Shown here: positions 42,490-50,752 of the stretch, piece after piece
How the letters are laid out: the number at the start of each line of letters is the position of its first letter
Position numbering within the stretch: position 1 is the stretch's first letter
Assembly (NCBI RefSeq): GCF_008801605.1
Contig: NZ_VZPJ01000009.1
Location: 186,001-250,000 of the forward strand
Reading direction: 5' to 3'
Length of the DNA: 64,000 nucleotides
DNA from: Pseudomonas brassicacearum subsp. brassicacearum
GTDB taxonomy: Bacteria; Pseudomonadota; Gammaproteobacteria; Pseudomonadales; Pseudomonadaceae
Made by a program: the position numbers and the translations under genes
The notes under the pieces: generated by a model
The model's database searches: none
What the model was told of the DNA's origin: nothing
Seen by the model: only the letters and a program-made list of their open reading frames with translations

Positions 42490-43803
42490 TCAGCGCTTGG
42501 GCAACTCGATCACCACCTTCAACCCACCCCACTCGCTGTCGTCCAACGCCAGCAGGCCGCCCCAGGTGTCGACGATGTCCCGCACGATGCCCAGGCCCAG
42601 GCCGTGTCCATCGGTCTGTTCATCCAGCCGCGTGCCGCGGCTGAACACCTGGTCGCGGCGATCCTTGGGGATGCCCGGGCCGTCGTCTTCCACGGCCAGG
42701 CTGAACCCGTCGGCTGTCTCGGTCATGGTCAGGCGCACTTCGGCATCGGCCCATTTGCAGGCGTTGTCCAGCAGGTTGCCCAATAGTTCCAGCAGGTCTT
42801 CACGATCCCACGGCAGGTGCAGGCCTGGCGGGGCGACGTAGCTCAGGTGCAGGTGTTCGCCGTGGATCATGTTCAGTGTGGCCAGCAACCCCGGCAGCTC
42901 GGCGTCGCAGTCCAGGTGCGCGCCGGGCAAGGCATCGCCGGACAGGCGGGCGCGGTTGAGTTCCCGGTTCAGGCGCTGGCGGACCTGCTCCAGTTGCTCG
43001 AGCAACAGTTTGCGCAACTCGGGATACGGATCGAGCTTCTCGTTCGACGCTAGGCTTTGCAGCACCGCCAGCGGGGTCTTCAAGGCATGGCCGAGGTTGC
43101 CCAGGGCGTTGCGCGAACGCTTGAGGCTGTCCTCGGTGTGGGCCAGCAGATGATTGATTTGCGCCACCAGCGGTTCCAGCTCACGTGGCACCTGTTCGTC
43201 GAGTTGCGAACGCTGCCCGCGCTGCAACTGGGCAATCTGCTCCCGCGCCCGGTCCAGCGGACGCAAGGCGCGGCGCACGGTGATGCGTTGCAGCAACAGA
43301 ATCAACAGCAACCCCGCCAACCCCAGCCCGAGGCCGATCTGCTGCATTCGACGGAAGCTGTCACGCACCGGTGTGTAGTCCTGGGCCACGCTGATGGAAA
43401 TCGCCTGGCCCAGCCGTCGATAGTCGGTGCGCAGCACCAAGAGCTTCTGGCCCTCAGGCCCCAGTTGCAGGTTGCTGTGCAGGCCCGGGTGGTCGAGCCG
43501 GGGCAATTCCTGGTCCCACAGGGAACGGGAGCGCCAGTGCACATCGGCAAAATCGATGCGGAAATAGTGCCCGGAAAACGGCCGCAGATAGGCCGGCGAC
43601 AGGCGTCGCTCATCCAACTGCAAACCCTGCGGGCCGCGCACCAGGGCCACCAGCAGGTTTTCGCTGTCGTTGCGCAGCCCGGCTTCCAGGTAACGCTGCA
43701 AGCCCAGCTCGAACAGCCACAGACTGGTCTGTGCCAGGACCAGGCCGACCACCACCATCACACCGATCAGCCCCAGGCTCAGGCGCCGCTGGATGGATCT
43801 CAC
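42490..43803 (-). CDS. Sensor histidine kinase of a PepSY-linked two-component system
   Basis: This 437-residue kinase has a membrane segment (about 7-29), a periplasmic sensor of about 115 residues, a second membrane segment (about 148-170), a HAMP-like linker, a dimerisation/phosphoacceptor domain with the His in LGHALKTPL near residue 243, and an ATPase domain with NLLDNACKWA and DDGPGIPKD. It resembles PhoQ/BqsS-type kinases. Its ATG overlaps the stop of the response-regulator gene by 4 bp. The RExxE iron motif known from BqsS was not visible in the periplasmic part, so an Fe(II) signal is not established. Confidence 0.93.
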   Translation of the reverse strand: MRSIQRRLSLGLIGVMVVVGLVLAQTSLWLFELGLQRYLEAGLRNDSENLLVALVRGPQGLQLDERRLSPAYLRPFSGHYFRIDFADVHWRSRSLWDQELPRLDHPGLHSNLQLGPEGQKLLVLRTDYRRLGQAISISVAQDYTPVRDSFRRMQQIGLGLGLAGLLLILLLQRITVRRALRPLDRAREQIAQLQRGQRSQLDEQVPRELEPLVAQINHLLAHTEDSLKRSRNALGNLGHALKTPLAVLQSLASNEKLDPYPELRKLLLEQLEQVRQRLNRELNRARLSGDALPGAHLDCDAELPGLLATLNMIHGEHLHLSYVAPPGLHLPWDREDLLELLGNLLDNACKWADAEVRLTMTETADGFSLAVEDDGPGIPKDRRDQVFSRGTRLDEQTDGHGLGLGIVRDIVDTWGGLLALDDSEWGGLKVVIELPKR

Positions 43804-44468
43804 TGCGCCTGCCCGCCGAACAGGTAACCCTGGCCGCGACGGGTTTCGATCACGCTGCGTCCCAGCTTGCGCCGCAGGTGATTGACGTGGACTTCCAGCA
43901 CGTTGGAATCGCGCTCGGTCTCACCGTCATACAGGTGTTCGGCGAGATGGCTTTTGGAAAGGATCTGCTCGGGATGCAGCATGAAATAGCGCAACAGGCG
44001 GAACTCGGCCGCCGTGAGCTGGATGTCGGTGCCGTCGCGGACCACGCACTGGCGGCTCTCATCCAGGTGCAACCCGGCCGATTTCAGCGTCGGCTGGTTG
44101 ACCTGGCCGTGGGAGCGGCGCAGCAACGCCTGGATCCGCAACTGCAGCTCTTCAGGATGAAAAGGTTTGGTCAGGTAATCGTCGGCCCCGGCCTTGAGCC
44201 CTTCGATGCGCTCGGCCCAGGACCCGCGTGCGGTGAGGATCAGCACCGGCGTGGCCAGGCCGCCGGCACGCCATTGGGCCAGCACGTCGAGCCCCGGCAC
44301 GCCCGGCAGGCCGAGATCGAGGATGATCAGGTCGTAGGGTTCGCTGCTGCCCTGATACACCGCGTCGCGACCATCGGCGAGCCAGTCGACGGCGTAGCCC
44401 TGACGTGCAAGCCCGGCCATCAGTTCGTCCGCCAGGGGCACGTGATCTTCCACCAGAAGCAGGCGCAT
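43800..44468 (-). CDS. OmpR/PhoB-family response regulator
   Basis: This 222-residue protein has a receiver domain starting MRLLLVEDHVPLADEL with the phospho-Asp in LIILDLGLPG near residue 51, the TARGSW switch region and Lys in YLTKPF, then a winged-helix DNA-binding domain (about 125-220, with LTAAEFRLLRYFMLHP and VHVNHLRRKLG). The sequence resembles regulators of the BqsR/CarR kind. It is translationally coupled to both the upstream PepSY gene (the ATG shares a base with that stop) and the downstream kinase. Confidence 0.95.
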   Translation of the reverse strand: MRLLLVEDHVPLADELMAGLARQGYAVDWLADGRDAVYQGSSEPYDLIILDLGLPGVPGLDVLAQWRAGGLATPVLILTARGSWAERIEGLKAGADDYLTKPFHPEELQLRIQALLRRSHGQVNQPTLKSAGLHLDESRQCVVRDGTDIQLTAAEFRLLRYFMLHPEQILSKSHLAEHLYDGETERDSNVLEVHVNHLRRKLGRSVIETRRGQGYLFGGQAQ

Positions 44469-44779
44469 CAGTCTTCCTTATCTTTGAGTAAGCGGCCGGT
44501 CGCGGCCTCCAGGTCCAATTCGCGCACGACGCCCTCGGTGTCCAGCAGCTCGACCTCATAAATATAGACGCCGTGTTTTTCCTCCAACTCGGCTTCCAGC
44601 AGTTTGGCCCCGGGATGCAGGTCCAGCGCCTGTTGCAGCAGTTGCTCCAGCGGCAAGATCACACCCTGCTGGCGCAGTTGCAGGGCCTCGTCCTGATCCA
44701 GGTCCCGGGCCACGGCCAGCGAACAGAACGCCAGCAGCGCCAGCGCCCATCGACTATGGGCGCGCAGATTAAGCTTCAT
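44468..44779 (-). CDS. PepSY-domain secreted protein (second of two)
   Basis: This 103-residue protein starts MKLNLRAHSRWALALLAFCS with a signal peptide (about 1-24). A PepSY-type module follows, with RDLDQDEALQLRQQG, HPGAKLLEAELEEKHGVYIYEVELLD and DLEAATGRLLKDKED. PepSY modules inhibit peptidases or bind ligands in the periplasm. It is 1-bp overlapped on both sides with its neighbours in the four-gene operon. It is about 40 percent similar by eye to the following paralogue. Confidence 0.88.
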   Translation of the reverse strand: MKLNLRAHSRWALALLAFCSLAVARDLDQDEALQLRQQGVILPLEQLLQQALDLHPGAKLLEAELEEKHGVYIYEVELLDTEGVVRELDLEAATGRLLKDKED

Positions 44780-45087
44780 TACGTATCCTGATGATTCTTG
44801 AGCACCTTGCCGTTGGTGGCGTCCAATTCCAGATCCCACTCAATGCCCTTCGTGTCGCGCAGATCCACCTGGTAAATGTACTTGCCGTACTCTTCGTCCA
44901 GCTCGGTATCGGTCAAGGTGGCGCCAGGGTGTTCGGCCAGGGCAGCGGCATTGAGTTTTTCGAAGGACAGAATGGTACCAGCGTCTTGCAGTTTGCGGGC
45001 TTCGTCGTCATCAAGGTCTCGTGCGTGAGCCAGGCTCGTGCCGAGGGCCATGAGGGTCGCGATGAAAAAGGCAGTCAGGCGGTTCAT
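44779..45087 (-). CDS. PepSY-domain secreted protein (first of two)
   Basis: This 102-residue protein starts MNRLTAFFIATLMALGTSLAHA, a clear signal peptide with cleavage after AHA. The module then reads RDLDDDEARKLQDAG, HPGATLTDTELDEEYGKYIYQVDL and DATNGKVLKNHQD. It is the first gene of the operon and a paralogue of the next. AGGAGACAACC lies before the ATG. The pair, the regulator and the kinase form one transcription unit; the signal they report is unknown. Confidence 0.88.
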   Translation of the reverse strand: MNRLTAFFIATLMALGTSLAHARDLDDDEARKLQDAGTILSFEKLNAAALAEHPGATLTDTELDEEYGKYIYQVDLRDTKGIEWDLELDATNGKVLKNHQDT

Positions 45088-45178
45088 GGGTTGTCTCCTT
45101 TTTATAATCTTCAGCGGGGGGGACTGTATCGGGATGAACTTAACTGAAACTGAATCGCCATCATGGAACCCACATCAA

Positions 45179-45265
45179 TGTGGGAGCGAGCTTGCTCGCT
45201 ATAGCAGTCAGTAGACATTGAAGTGACAGTTCCACCGCCATCGCGAGCGAGCTCGCTCCCACAGG
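45179..45265. repeat. REP inverted pair
   Basis: Two inverted REP cores, slightly diverged, lie between the PepSY operon and the patatin gene, in the promoter-proximal region of both. Confidence 0.8.
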
Positions 45266-45311
45266 GTTTTGTATCGTTATAATCAGCCGCTTACCCGTAT
45301 TCGAGACCGGT

Positions 45312-46391
45312 ATGACCGCCATCCACATCAAGTTTCCCGCGCTCACCCTCAAGGCCGGCCCGCGTGCATTCGGGCGGATTCGCCAGGCCGGCTTGAACGC
45401 CGCCGACGTCGGCATCCTGCCGGGCGCTGCCGGCGGTCCGAAGGCCCTGGGCATCCAGGGGCTGGACCTGGCGCTGTTCGGCGAATGGCTGCCCGCCGCG
45501 CCCCGGGAGCGCTCGCTGATCGGGGCCTCGGTGGGTGCCTGGCGCTTCGCCAGCGCCTGCCTGCCGGACGCCGCCGAGGGAATCCGGCGTCTGGGCACCT
45601 TGTACAACGAACAAAGCTTCGCCAAAGGCGTGACCATGGCCGGGGTCAGCCAGAGCTCGCAACGCATGCTCGATGATTTGCTCGACGGCCGCGACGCTTC
45701 AATCCTCGATAACCCGCAATACCGGCTCAACATCATGGTGGTCAAGAGCCACGGCCTGCTGGCCCAGGATCATCGCGGCCGACTGGGCCTGGGCTTGTCG
45801 TCGGTGATCGCCGACAACCTGCGAGGCCGGGCACGGCTGTCGCGGCATTTCGAACGGCTGATCATCCATGACCCGCGCCTGGCCCCGCCCCTGCATCCGT
45901 TGAATGACTTTCCGTCGCGCTTCGTTCCGTTGGCCGCCGGCAACCTGCGCCAGGCCCTGCTGGCCTCAGGCTCGATCCCGATGGTCATGGAAGGCGTGCG
46001 CGACCTGCCGGGTGCCGGTGCCGGCACCTACCGCGACGGCGGTTTGCTGGACTACCACCTCGACCTGCCGTACAGCGGCGAGGACATCGTGCTGTACCCA
46101 CACTTCACTGATCGGGTCATTCCCGGCTGGTTCGACAAGGGCCTGCCGTGGCGCCGGGGCAACGTCGACCGCCTGCAAGACGTGCTGTTGCTGGCGCCGT
46201 CCCGTGAATACCTGGCGCGCCTGCCCTACGGCAAACTGCCAGACCGCAACGACTTCAAGCGCTTCATGGGCGATGACCCGAGCCGCCGCCAGTACTGGCG
46301 CACGGCGATGGACGAGAGCCGCCGGCTCGGTGATGAGTTCCTGGAGCTGACGGCCAACGGCGGGTTGGGCGAGCGTTTGCTGACCCTTTAG
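45312..46391 (+). CDS. Patatin-like phospholipase family protein
   Basis: This 359-residue protein has the patatin Ser/Asp dyad. The nucleophile Ser is in LIGASVGAWRFA (GxSxG) near residue 75, preceded by the glycine-rich oxyanion region LPGAAGGPKALGI. The Asp lies in YRDGGLLDYH near residue 241. No signal peptide is obvious, so it is probably cytoplasmic. Patatins hydrolyse acyl esters of membrane lipids; substrate and physiological role are not known. It is a single gene upstream of queD on the same strand. Confidence 0.9.
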   Translation: MTAIHIKFPALTLKAGPRAFGRIRQAGLNAADVGILPGAAGGPKALGIQGLDLALFGEWLPAAPRERSLIGASVGAWRFASACLPDAAEGIRRLGTLYNEQSFAKGVTMAGVSQSSQRMLDDLLDGRDASILDNPQYRLNIMVVKSHGLLAQDHRGRLGLGLSSVIADNLRGRARLSRHFERLIIHDPRLAPPLHPLNDFPSRFVPLAAGNLRQALLASGSIPMVMEGVRDLPGAGAGTYRDGGLLDYHLDLPYSGEDIVLYPHFTDRVIPGWFDKGLPWRRGNVDRLQDVLLLAPSREYLARLPYGKLPDRNDFKRFMGDDPSRRQYWRTAMDESRRLGDEFLELTANGGLGERLLTL

Positions 46392-46473
46392 TCAGCACGG
46401 TCGCGCAACGCCGTTATCAAACTGATAAACTCCGCCGCCTGCCTCGCGACCGATATCTAAAGAGCCCGAACCT

Positions 46474-46830
46474 GTGGAAATTTTCAAAGAGTTTACCTTC
46501 GAATCCGCCCACCGCCTGCCCCACGTGCCGGACGGCCACAAGTGCGGCCGCCTTCACGGCCACTCGTTCAAGGTGGCGATCCACCTGAGCGGCGACATCG
46601 ACCCGCACACGGGCTGGATTCGCGACTTCTCGGAAATCAAGGCGATCTTCAAGCCGCTCTACGAGCGCCTGGACCACAACTACCTCAACGACATTCCTGG
46701 CCTGGAAAACCCCACCAGCGAGGTCCTGGCCAAGTGGATCTGGAATGAACTGAAGCCATTGCTGCCGGAACTCAGCGCCATCCGCATCCATGAGACCTGC
46801 ACCAGCGGTTGCATCTACCACGGCGAATAA
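46474..46830 (+). CDS. queD: 6-carboxytetrahydropterin synthase
   Basis: QueD converts dihydroneopterin triphosphate to 6-carboxy-tetrahydropterin in queuosine (7-deazaguanine) synthesis. The 118-residue protein starts with GTG (read MEIFKEFTFESAHRLP). The zinc histidines are in ESAHRLP and RLHGHSF, the catalytic Cys in DGHKCGRLHGH, and the conserved E/C tail in HETCTSGCIYHGE. It lies 83 bp after the patatin gene on the same strand. Confidence 0.95.
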   Translation: MEIFKEFTFESAHRLPHVPDGHKCGRLHGHSFKVAIHLSGDIDPHTGWIRDFSEIKAIFKPLYERLDHNYLNDIPGLENPTSEVLAKWIWNELKPLLPELSAIRIHETCTSGCIYHGE

Positions 46831-46848
46831 ACCTGTGGGAGTCCGCCT

Positions 46849-46935
46849 GTGGGAGCAAAGCTTGCTCGCGATGAAGATGACACAGTCTCTCTGGAACCGA
46901 GGCGCCTGCATCGCGGGCAAGCCTTGCTCCCACAA
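46849..46935. repeat. REP inverted pair
   Basis: Diverged inverted REP cores lie directly after queD. Confidence 0.8.
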
Positions 46936-47021
46936 AATCTAGCGCCACCATTGGGGTTACCCTACCCCGTCAGCATTGGCCTATGCTTGGTCCCCTGAGC
47001 CATTTTCAGGGAGTATCGAGC

Positions 47022-47852
47022 ATGACCCACTGGCCGCTGGATCAGGTTTACGACTTCACCGGACACCCCATCCGCTACGCCATCCACGGCGATGGCCCGC
47101 CGCTGGTGTTTGTCCACGGCACGCCCTTCTCTTCCTACGTGTGGCACCGCATCGCCCCGCTGTTCTTCGCCACTCACACGGTGCATTACTTCGACCTGCT
47201 GGGGTATGGCCAGTCCGCGCAGCCCGATGCCGACGTGTCCCTCGGCGTGCAGAACCAGCTGCTCGCCCAACTGCTGGAGCATTGGCGCCTGGATTGCCCG
47301 GACGTGGTGGCCCATGACTTTGGCGGCGCCACAGCCCTGCGCACGCACCTGCTCAATGGCAAGGACTACCGCAGCCTGACCCTGATCGACCCGGTGGCCC
47401 TGTCGCCCTGGGGTTCACCCTTTGTCCAGCATGTACGCCAGCATGAAGCGGCGTTCAGCGGCCTGCCCGACTATATCCAGCGGGCGATCGTGCCAACCTA
47501 TATCCGCGGCGCGATCAAACGGGACATCCCGGACGCAGAGCTGGCGCCCTACGTGCAGCCGTGGCTTGGCGAGTCGGGCCAGGCGGCGTTCTACCGGCAG
47601 ATTGCGCAGATGGACGAGCGTTATACCCGCGAAGCCGAGGGTCTGTACCCGACCGTACGCTGTCCGACCCAGATACTGTGGGGCGAGGATGACCAATGGA
47701 TCCCCATCGAGCGCGGGCGGGCCCTGCACAAGCTGATTCCAGGTGCACAGTTCCACCCTGTTCCGAACGCCGGGCACCTGGTCCAGGAAGACGCGCCGGA
47801 GGCTATCGTCGCGGCGGTGTTGCGATTCCTGGCGTTGCCCCCCTCAACCTGA
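47022..47852 (+). CDS. Alpha/beta hydrolase with Asp nucleophile (dehalogenase/epoxide-hydrolase type)
   Basis: This 276-residue protein starts MTHWPLDQVYDFTGHPIRYA. Its oxyanion loop is VHGTPFSSYVW. The nucleophile elbow reads VAHDFGGATAL, with Asp where esterases have Ser, as in haloalkane/haloacetate dehalogenases and epoxide hydrolases. Further, GEDDQWIP carries a probable acid and NAGHLVQEDAP the catalytic His. Relatives of this group often act on C-halogen or epoxide bonds, but the halide-binding Trp pair is not certain, so the substrate is open. It is a single gene. Confidence 0.88.
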   Translation: MTHWPLDQVYDFTGHPIRYAIHGDGPPLVFVHGTPFSSYVWHRIAPLFFATHTVHYFDLLGYGQSAQPDADVSLGVQNQLLAQLLEHWRLDCPDVVAHDFGGATALRTHLLNGKDYRSLTLIDPVALSPWGSPFVQHVRQHEAAFSGLPDYIQRAIVPTYIRGAIKRDIPDAELAPYVQPWLGESGQAAFYRQIAQMDERYTREAEGLYPTVRCPTQILWGEDDQWIPIERGRALHKLIPGAQFHPVPNAGHLVQEDAPEAIVAAVLRFLALPPST

Positions 47853-48046
47853 AGCACACCGCATTCCCCCTGTGGGAGGCTGGATCATCGGCAATGAGAG
47901 CTGTGTTCCAACTTGAATCACCGCCGCACCGCTTTCGATCCCTTCGCCCACCCAATCCCAAAGATTGTCTATAAATAACCTCGCGATCACTCGCTTGGCA
48001 CGGCCGCTGCACGCTTGCGACATCCCTCATCCGCAAGGACCGCCAC

Positions 48047-49318
48047 ATGACTCAGAACGATCCGGGCAATGACTATCCCTTGAGCGAAGTCCCGATGCAC
48101 GCTCGCAAGGGCCTGGCCTCCACGGCCATGGTGCTGCTGGGTTTCACCTTTTTCACCGCCACCATGTTTGCCGGCGGCAAGCTGGGGGTGGCGTTCGGTT
48201 TTGCCGAAATGCTCACGGTCATCGTCATCGGCAATCTGCTGCTGGGCCTCTATGCCGCCGGCCTGGGCTACATCGCCTTCAAGAGCGGGCTCAATTCGGT
48301 GCTGATGGGCCGCTTCTGTTTCGGCGAGGTGGGCAGCAAGCTCAGTGACTTGATTCTGGGGCTCACGCAGATTGGCTGGTACGCCTGGGGCACGGCGACC
48401 GCCGCGGTGGTGCTGGGCAAGTATTTCGAATTGAGCGAGGGCACCGTGCTCGGGTTGATGGTGCTGTTCGGCCTGGGCTTCTGTGCCACGGCCTACATCG
48501 GCTATCGCGGGCTGGAAATCCTCTCCTACATCGCCGTGCCGGCCATGATGTTGCTGCTGATGCTGTCGATGTGGGTCGCGACGGTGAAGGTCGGCGGCCT
48601 CGACGGCTTGCTGGCGATAGTGCCGACGGGCAGCCTCGACTGGTCCACCGCCATCACGCTGGTGTTCGGCACCTTCGTCAGCGGCGCGACCCAGGCGACC
48701 AACTGGACGCGGTTCTCCCGTTCGGCGAAGGTCGCGGTGCTGGCGAGCCTGATCGGCTTCTTCCTGGGTAACGGCCTGATGGTGCTGATCGGCGCCTACG
48801 GGGCCATCGTCTATCAACAGCCGGACGTGGTCGAGGTGCTACTGTTGCAGGGCTTCGCCATGGCAGCGATGGCCATGTTGCTGCTCAACATCTGGAGCAC
48901 CCAGGACAACACCATCTACAATTTCGCCGTGGCCGGTTGCAACCTGCTGCGCACCCGCCGGCGCAAAACCGTAACCCTGGGCGGTGCGGTGATCGGCACG
49001 CTGCTGGCGCTGCTGGGCATGTACGATCTGCTGGTGCCATACCTGATCCTGCTGGGCACGGTGATCCCACCCATCGGCGGGGTAATCATGGCCGATTTCT
49101 TCTTCCGCTGGCGTGGTCGTTATCCGCGCCTGGCCGAGGCGCAACTGCCGGCGTTCAACTGGCCCGGGCTGTTGGCCTATGGGGTTGGCACCGTCGCGGC
49201 GTTCAATTCGCCATGGGTCGCGCCACTGGTAGGAATCGCTGCCGGCGCGCTAACGTATGTGCTATTGATCAGCGTAATGGGTACTCGCACCGCTGATGCG
49301 CCCCTACAAGACCTCTAA
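48047..49318 (+). CDS. codB: Cytosine permease
   Basis: CodB brings cytosine into the cell with protons (NCS1 family). The 423-residue protein starts MTQNDPGNDYPLSEVPMHAR and has about twelve membrane segments. The family sequence LGFTFFTATMFAGGKLGVAFGF is present near residue 28. It stands 12 bp before codA on the same strand, so transport and deamination of cytosine are expressed together. The 194-bp gap upstream holds its promoter but no operator was recognised. Confidence 0.95.
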   Translation: MTQNDPGNDYPLSEVPMHARKGLASTAMVLLGFTFFTATMFAGGKLGVAFGFAEMLTVIVIGNLLLGLYAAGLGYIAFKSGLNSVLMGRFCFGEVGSKLSDLILGLTQIGWYAWGTATAAVVLGKYFELSEGTVLGLMVLFGLGFCATAYIGYRGLEILSYIAVPAMMLLLMLSMWVATVKVGGLDGLLAIVPTGSLDWSTAITLVFGTFVSGATQATNWTRFSRSAKVAVLASLIGFFLGNGLMVLIGAYGAIVYQQPDVVEVLLLQGFAMAAMAMLLLNIWSTQDNTIYNFAVAGCNLLRTRRRKTVTLGGAVIGTLLALLGMYDLLVPYLILLGTVIPPIGGVIMADFFFRWRGRYPRLAEAQLPAFNWPGLLAYGVGTVAAFNSPWVAPLVGIAAGALTYVLLISVMGTRTADAPLQDL

Positions 49319-49330
49319 AGGATTCGCCTG

Positions 49331-50578
49331 ATGCACATCATCAACGCCCGTCTGCGTAACCGTGAAGGCTTGCATGAACTGCACCTGGAAAACGGCCTGA
49401 TCGCCAACATCGCCCGCCAGACCGAGGCACCCAGCCTCGGCCCGGAAGACCTCGATGCCGGCGGCAACCTGGTGGTCCCGCCCTTCGTTGAACCGCACAT
49501 TCACCTGGACGCGACCATCACTGCCGGCGAACCGCGCTGGAACATGAGCGGCACGCTGTTCGAAGGCATCGAGTGCTGGGGCGAACGCAAGGCCACCATC
49601 ACCGAGGAAGACACCAAGACCCGCGCCAAGAAAACCATCCAGGCCCTCGCCGCCCATGGCATCCAGCATGTGCGCACCCACGTCGACGTGACCGACCCCG
49701 AGCTTACGGCGCTCAAGGCGCTGCTGGAGGTGCGCGAGGAAAGCCGTCACCTGATCGACATGCAAATCGTCGCGTTTCCCCAGGAAGGCATCGAGTCCTA
49801 TCGCAACGGCCGCGAGCTGATGGAAGAAGCCATCCGCATGGGCGCCGACGTGGTGGGCGGCATCCCCCACTTCGAGTACACCCGCGACCAGGGCGTCAGC
49901 TCGGTGAAATTCCTCATGGACCTGGCCGAGCGCACCGGCTGCCTGGTGGATGTGCATTGCGACGAAACCGACGACCCGCACTCACGTTTCCTCGAAGTGC
50001 TCGCCGAAGAGGCCCGCAGCCGCGACATGGGCGCGCGCGTCACCGCCAGCCACACCACGGCCATGGGCTCCTACGACAACGCCTACTGCGCCAAACTGTT
50101 CCGCCTGCTCGGGCACTCGGGTATCAGCTTTGTCTCTTGCCCGACCGAAAGCATTCACCTGCAAGGGCGCTTCGATAACTTCCCCAAACGCCGCGGTGTC
50201 ACCCGGGTCAATGAACTGCTCGAAGCCGGGATGAACGTGTGCTTCGGCCAGGATTCCATCGTCGACCCGTGGTACCCGCTGGGCAACGGCAACATCCTGC
50301 GGGTGCTGGAAGCCGGGCTGCACATCTGCCACATGCTCGGCTACCGCAACCTGCAAAGCGCCCTGGACCTGGTCACCGACAACAGCGCCAAGGCCATGGC
50401 CCTGGGCGAGCGCTACGGCCTGGAACCCGGGCGCCCGGCGAACCTGCTGATCCTGTCGGCGGACAGTGACTACGAAGTGATCCGCAGCCAGGGCTTGCCG
50501 CTCTACTCGATACGCAACGGCCAAGTGCTGATGAAGCGGCAGATGCCGGTGGTGGAGTTTGCGCAGCAGTTGAACTGA
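49331..50578 (+). CDS. codA: Cytosine deaminase
   Basis: CodA hydrolyses cytosine to uracil and ammonia for pyrimidine salvage. The 415-residue amidohydrolase begins MHIINARLRNREGLHELHLE. Metal ligands are visible in PHIHLDATI near residue 57 and HCDETDD near residue 212, and the Asp in CFGQDSIVDPWYP near residue 311. The arrangement after codB is the usual codBA unit. Confidence 0.96.
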   Translation: MHIINARLRNREGLHELHLENGLIANIARQTEAPSLGPEDLDAGGNLVVPPFVEPHIHLDATITAGEPRWNMSGTLFEGIECWGERKATITEEDTKTRAKKTIQALAAHGIQHVRTHVDVTDPELTALKALLEVREESRHLIDMQIVAFPQEGIESYRNGRELMEEAIRMGADVVGGIPHFEYTRDQGVSSVKFLMDLAERTGCLVDVHCDETDDPHSRFLEVLAEEARSRDMGARVTASHTTAMGSYDNAYCAKLFRLLGHSGISFVSCPTESIHLQGRFDNFPKRRGVTRVNELLEAGMNVCFGQDSIVDPWYPLGNGNILRVLEAGLHICHMLGYRNLQSALDLVTDNSAKAMALGERYGLEPGRPANLLILSADSDYEVIRSQGLPLYSIRNGQVLMKRQMPVVEFAQQLN

Positions 50579-50620
50579 ATAGCGGTGGGTCAGTTGCATC
50601 CAGGTTGGATGTACTGCCGC

Positions 50621-50719
50621 CTTCGCGAGCAAGCCCGCTCCCACAAGGGGATCCTCAGTGGACATGAATGTTGTGTCCAACACCGATCCACTGTGGGAGC
50701 GGGCTTGCTCGCGAAGACG
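50621..50719. repeat. REP inverted pair
   Basis: Inverted REP cores (variant with CCCGCTCCCA) lie between codA and the converging DapF-like gene. Confidence 0.8.
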
Positions 50720-50752
50720 GCATCGGCCACACCGCAAAACATCCAGAAAACG

